Assembly: GCA_964579325.1 (NCBI GenBank)
Contig: CAZOHN010000082.1
Coordinates: forward strand, 1 to 14,441
Origin: CAZOHN01 sp964579325
Lineage (GTDB): Bacteria > Pseudomonadota > Alphaproteobacteria > Rhodobacterales > Rhodobacteraceae
Direction of reading: 5' to 3'
Length of the DNA stretch: 14,441 bases
Shown: one piece after another, positions 12,241-14,441 of the stretch
Numbering within the stretch: the stretch's first letter is position 1
Layout: each line of letters starts with the position of its first letter
Made by a program: the position numbers and the translations under genes
The notes under the pieces: model-generated
What the model saw: only the letters and a program-made list of their open reading frames with translations
What the model was told of the DNA's origin: nothing
Databases searched by the model: none

Positions 12241-14200
12241 GCGCACCCCCGATCCCCAGCCGCTCGCGCGCGCGGCCCGCGCCCGCCTGGATCAGCCGGT
12301 CGGCGACGATGGCGATGAAGGCCACGGCAAGACCCGCCACGAGCCCCCGCCCGGCGTCGGCCTTGGTCAGCGCGATGTAGACCTCCTGCCCGAGATCGCG
12401 GGTGCCGACGAGCGCTGTGATGACCAGCATCGACAGCGCCAGCATGATCGTCTGGTTCAGACCCAGCAGGATTTCGGGCAGCGCCAGCCGCAGCCGGACG
12501 CGAGTGAGAACCTGCCCGCGCGTGCAGCCCATCGCGCGGCCCGCCTCGATCAGGCGCAGGTCGACACCGCGCAGGCCCAGCACGGTATAGCGGATCGCCG
12601 GGGCAAGCGCATAGGCCACGACCGCCAGCATCGCGGTGAAGTCGCCCACCCGGAACAGCATCACCGCCGGCATCAGGTAGACGAAGGAGGGTAGTGTCTG
12701 GAGCGTGTCGATCACCGCGCGCGTCGCGCCCCAGGCCCGGTCGTTTCCGGCCACGGCAATGCCGATCGGCATCCCGATCAGCATGGCGATGACGACAGAG
12801 ATGCCGCAGAGATAGACCGTGGTCATCGCCTCTTCCCAAAGCCCGACCCAGGCGACGGCGCTGGCGAGAAGGCCCGCAAGCGCCGCAAGGCGCGGGCCGC
12901 CGAGCCGCCACCCGGCGAAGGCCAGAAGTCCCGCCACGCCAAGCCAGGGCAACCCGATCAGGAACCGCTTCACCGGGATCAGCACGTTCAGGAGCAGCGC
13001 GTTCTTCGTGGCCTCCAGCTCATCGAAGTAGTTGACGTTGATCCATGCCACGAGGTCCGACCAGAACGGCCCCGTCGTCACCCGCCACTCGGCGGGCCAG
13101 GTGTGCAGCGCAGGCAATGCCAGCCCGGCCAGCAAGGTCAGCGCCAGCACCCCGGCCGCGCGCAGCGCGAAGGGGCACACAGGGCTGCGCAGGCGATCCT
13201 CGGCCACGGCATGGCTCAGCCGGTCGAGCGCGATGGCCAGCGCCACGATCGCCAGACCGGCCTCGAGCCCTGCCCCGAAGTCGAGTCGTCGGAGCGCCGA
13301 GAGCACGTCGAACCCCAGTCCTCCCGCGCCGATCATCGAGGCGATGATAACCATGTTCAGCGACAGCATGATGACCTGGTTCACCCCCACCATCAGCGCG
13401 TCCTTGGCCGAGGGCACCATGATCCGCCAGGTCATCTGCCGCCGCGTGCAGCCCACCATGTTGCCGAGGTCTCGCACTTCCGGAGGCACCCGGTCGAGCG
13501 CCAGGAGCGTGACCCGGATCATCGGCGGCGTCGCATAGATCAGCGTCGCCACCACCGCCGAGGTGGGGCCGAAGCCGAACAGGATCAGGATCGGCACGAG
13601 ATAGGCGAAGACCGGGATCGTCTGCATCAGGTCGAGGACCGGCAGGACCGCCGCGCGCAGCCAGGGCCGGGCCTGCGCGGCGATCCCGAGGAGCAGCCCG
13701 AGCGCCACGCCCAGCGGCACCGCGACCAGGACCGAGGCAAGCGTCACCATCGCGCTCTGCCACTGGCCGAAAACCACGAGGAACGCGAAACACCCCGCGA
13801 CGAGGGCCGCAAGCGCGGGCCCGCCCGCGCGCAGCCCGAGAAGCGCCGCGAAGGCCAGCACGGTCAGCCAGCCCAGCGGCGGCACCGTGACGCCGAGGAC
13901 GGTCTGGCCGCCCGCGAGAAGGCCCAGCACCAGCCGGTAGGGCGCGTCGATCACCGCGGCGATCCCGCGCGTGATGTCGGAGAAGGCGACAGGCCCCAGC
14001 GCCGCCTCGTTCACCAGCCACGTCACGAAGCCGCCGATCCATGCGGCCACCGGCAGCCGCCAGCCGCGCGGCACCTCGAAGGCCCAGGGAAAGACCTGCG
14101 CGCCCCAGAGCCACAGCGCCGCCGCGAGTGCTATGGCCACCATCCAGCCCAGCGGCAGGCGGGGCGTCAGGGCCGACGGGACGAGGGCGGCGTCGGTCAT
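12233..14200 (-). CDS. Fused double-domain ABC permease, glycine betaine/quaternary amine type
   Basis: A 655-residue inner-membrane protein with two BPD_transp_1 modules in one chain, whereas ProW-type permeases commonly carry one and dimerise. Each module has an EAA loop: EVRDLGNMVGCTRRQMTWRI at about residue 241 and DLRLIEAGRAMGCTRGQVLT at about 546, each followed by the conserved NQ-IMLSL/MLALSM helix. Each half is preceded by its own N-terminal transmembrane segments. The modules are about 300 residues apart, pointing to gene duplication and fusion. The ATG at 14200 is preceded by GGGGGGTGA and lies 4 bp after the stop of the ATPase. It forms the channel for a betaine, choline, or possibly trimethylamine N-oxide-type substrate; the binding protein is not in the window. 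Confidence 0.93.
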   Translation of the reverse strand: MTDAALVPSALTPRLPLGWMVAIALAAALWLWGAQVFPWAFEVPRGWRLPVAAWIGGFVTWLVNEAALGPVAFSDITRGIAAVIDAPYRLVLGLLAGGQTVLGVTVPPLGWLTVLAFAALLGLRAGGPALAALVAGCFAFLVVFGQWQSAMVTLASVLVAVPLGVALGLLLGIAAQARPWLRAAVLPVLDLMQTIPVFAYLVPILILFGFGPTSAVVATLIYATPPMIRVTLLALDRVPPEVRDLGNMVGCTRRQMTWRIMVPSAKDALMVGVNQVIMLSLNMVIIASMIGAGGLGFDVLSALRRLDFGAGLEAGLAIVALAIALDRLSHAVAEDRLRSPVCPFALRAAGVLALTLLAGLALPALHTWPAEWRVTTGPFWSDLVAWINVNYFDELEATKNALLLNVLIPVKRFLIGLPWLGVAGLLAFAGWRLGGPRLAALAGLLASAVAWVGLWEEAMTTVYLCGISVVIAMLIGMPIGIAVAGNDRAWGATRAVIDTLQTLPSFVYLMPAVMLFRVGDFTAMLAVVAYALAPAIRYTVLGLRGVDLRLIEAGRAMGCTRGQVLTRVRLRLALPEILLGLNQTIMLALSMLVITALVGTRDLGQEVYIALTKADAGRGLVAGLAVAFIAIVADRLIQAGAGRARERLGIGGAHG

Positions 14201-14204
14201 CGCG

Positions 14205-14441
14205 TCACCCCCCAAGCATCCAGTCCGAGACCGTCGCGCGGGTCAGGTGGCCGAGCGTTTCGCCACCTGCCCCCGTGACCCGGAGCACCGCGGTGCCCTC
14301 GGAAAACAGCGCCGCCGCCTCGGCCACGCTCGCCCGCGCGGGCACCGACGCCTCGGGGTCGGTGCCGGTCGCTGGTGTCATCGCGCGGGTCACCCGCACC
14401 ACCTTGGCGCGCGGCACGGCGCGGGTGAACTCGCGGACATA
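14205..14441 (-). CDS. ABC transporter ATP-binding protein, C-terminal end (ProV type with CBS domain; cut by window edge)
   Basis: The last 78 residues are visible. YVREFTRAVPRAKVV is the typical junction after the ATPase domain in glycine betaine-type transporters, and it is followed by part of a CBS-like regulatory region (ASVAEAAALFSEGTAVLRVT, then GETLGHLTRATVSDWML). CBS domains in this family sense ionic strength or nucleotides. The catalytic ATPase motifs are outside the window. It ends 4 bp before the permease start, so it is the upstream gene of the same operon. Confidence 0.88.
   Translation of the reverse strand, partial: YVREFTRAVPRAKVVRVTRAMTPATGTDPEASVPARASVAEAAALFSEGTAVLRVTGAGGETLGHLTRATVSDWMLGG

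Noticed and set aside
13103..14278. 391-codon plus-strand frame opposite the permease
   Set aside because: Its composition (His, Arg, Gln and Glu) is that of the complement of a membrane-protein gene; it is a shadow.

Overview
The window is high-GC DNA. An EF-Tu start, a betaine-type ABC transporter with a GcvT-fused flavoprotein demethylase, and strong G/C third-position bias all suggest an alphaproteobacterium of the Rhodobacterales. This placement is inferred from gene content and style, without any database search. A 100-N assembly gap lies at 2520-2619 inside an 11-bp GC-rich tandem repeat.

Layout from left to right. Positions 1-139 hold the 5' end of tuf (minus strand), with a candidate promoter upstream. 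A small lipoprotein gene (230-892, minus) lies divergently from a cytochrome P450 gene (1020-2420, plus). The P450 converges, across the repeat and gap, on two minus-strand genes for secreted GYF_2-domain proteins (2668-3378 and 3389-4114).

Positions 4195-8712 form the unusual part: a minus-strand array of displaced C-terminal ends of an RHS/YD-repeat polymorphic toxin. Read 5' to 3' on the minus strand it has four cassettes. (A) A 5'-truncated RHS core with a GIY-YIG (URI-fold) nuclease tip, followed by an Imm26-like immunity gene. (B) A core broken by inserted palindromes with a glycine-rich hydrophobic tip, followed by a small membrane protein as putative immunity. (C) A longer intact core piece with an unrecognised tip, followed by an unrecognised immunity candidate. 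(D) A decayed core remnant with no tip. In A, B and C the RHS core is nearly the same while the tips are unrelated, and the downstream gene overlaps or lies close to its toxin. This is the pattern of orphan rhs-CT/immunity modules kept after tip replacement. No full-length RHS parent gene is present.

The broken cores of B and D, but not those of A and C, carry seven copies of a palindromic element of about 45-65 bp. Each has an AT-capped hairpin with a 3-nt loop, and the stems vary with compensatory base pairs. Two copies sit at the same positions in B and D, so those cores were copied after the insertions. One copy in D is an in-frame insertion of 21 extra codons, comparable in behaviour to the Rickettsia palindromic elements.

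The right end (8927-14441, minus) is an operon read from right to left: the end of an ABC ATPase with a CBS domain, a fused double-domain permease of the ProW type, a phosphotransferase-family kinase, and a dimethylglycine/sarcosine dehydrogenase-like flavoprotein. The genes overlap or are separated by only a few bases. Together they fit uptake and oxidative demethylation of a methylated amine or betaine. Between this operon and cassette A is a short segment with paired TTAACCAT motifs and three TGTAC boxes spaced exactly 11 bp apart.
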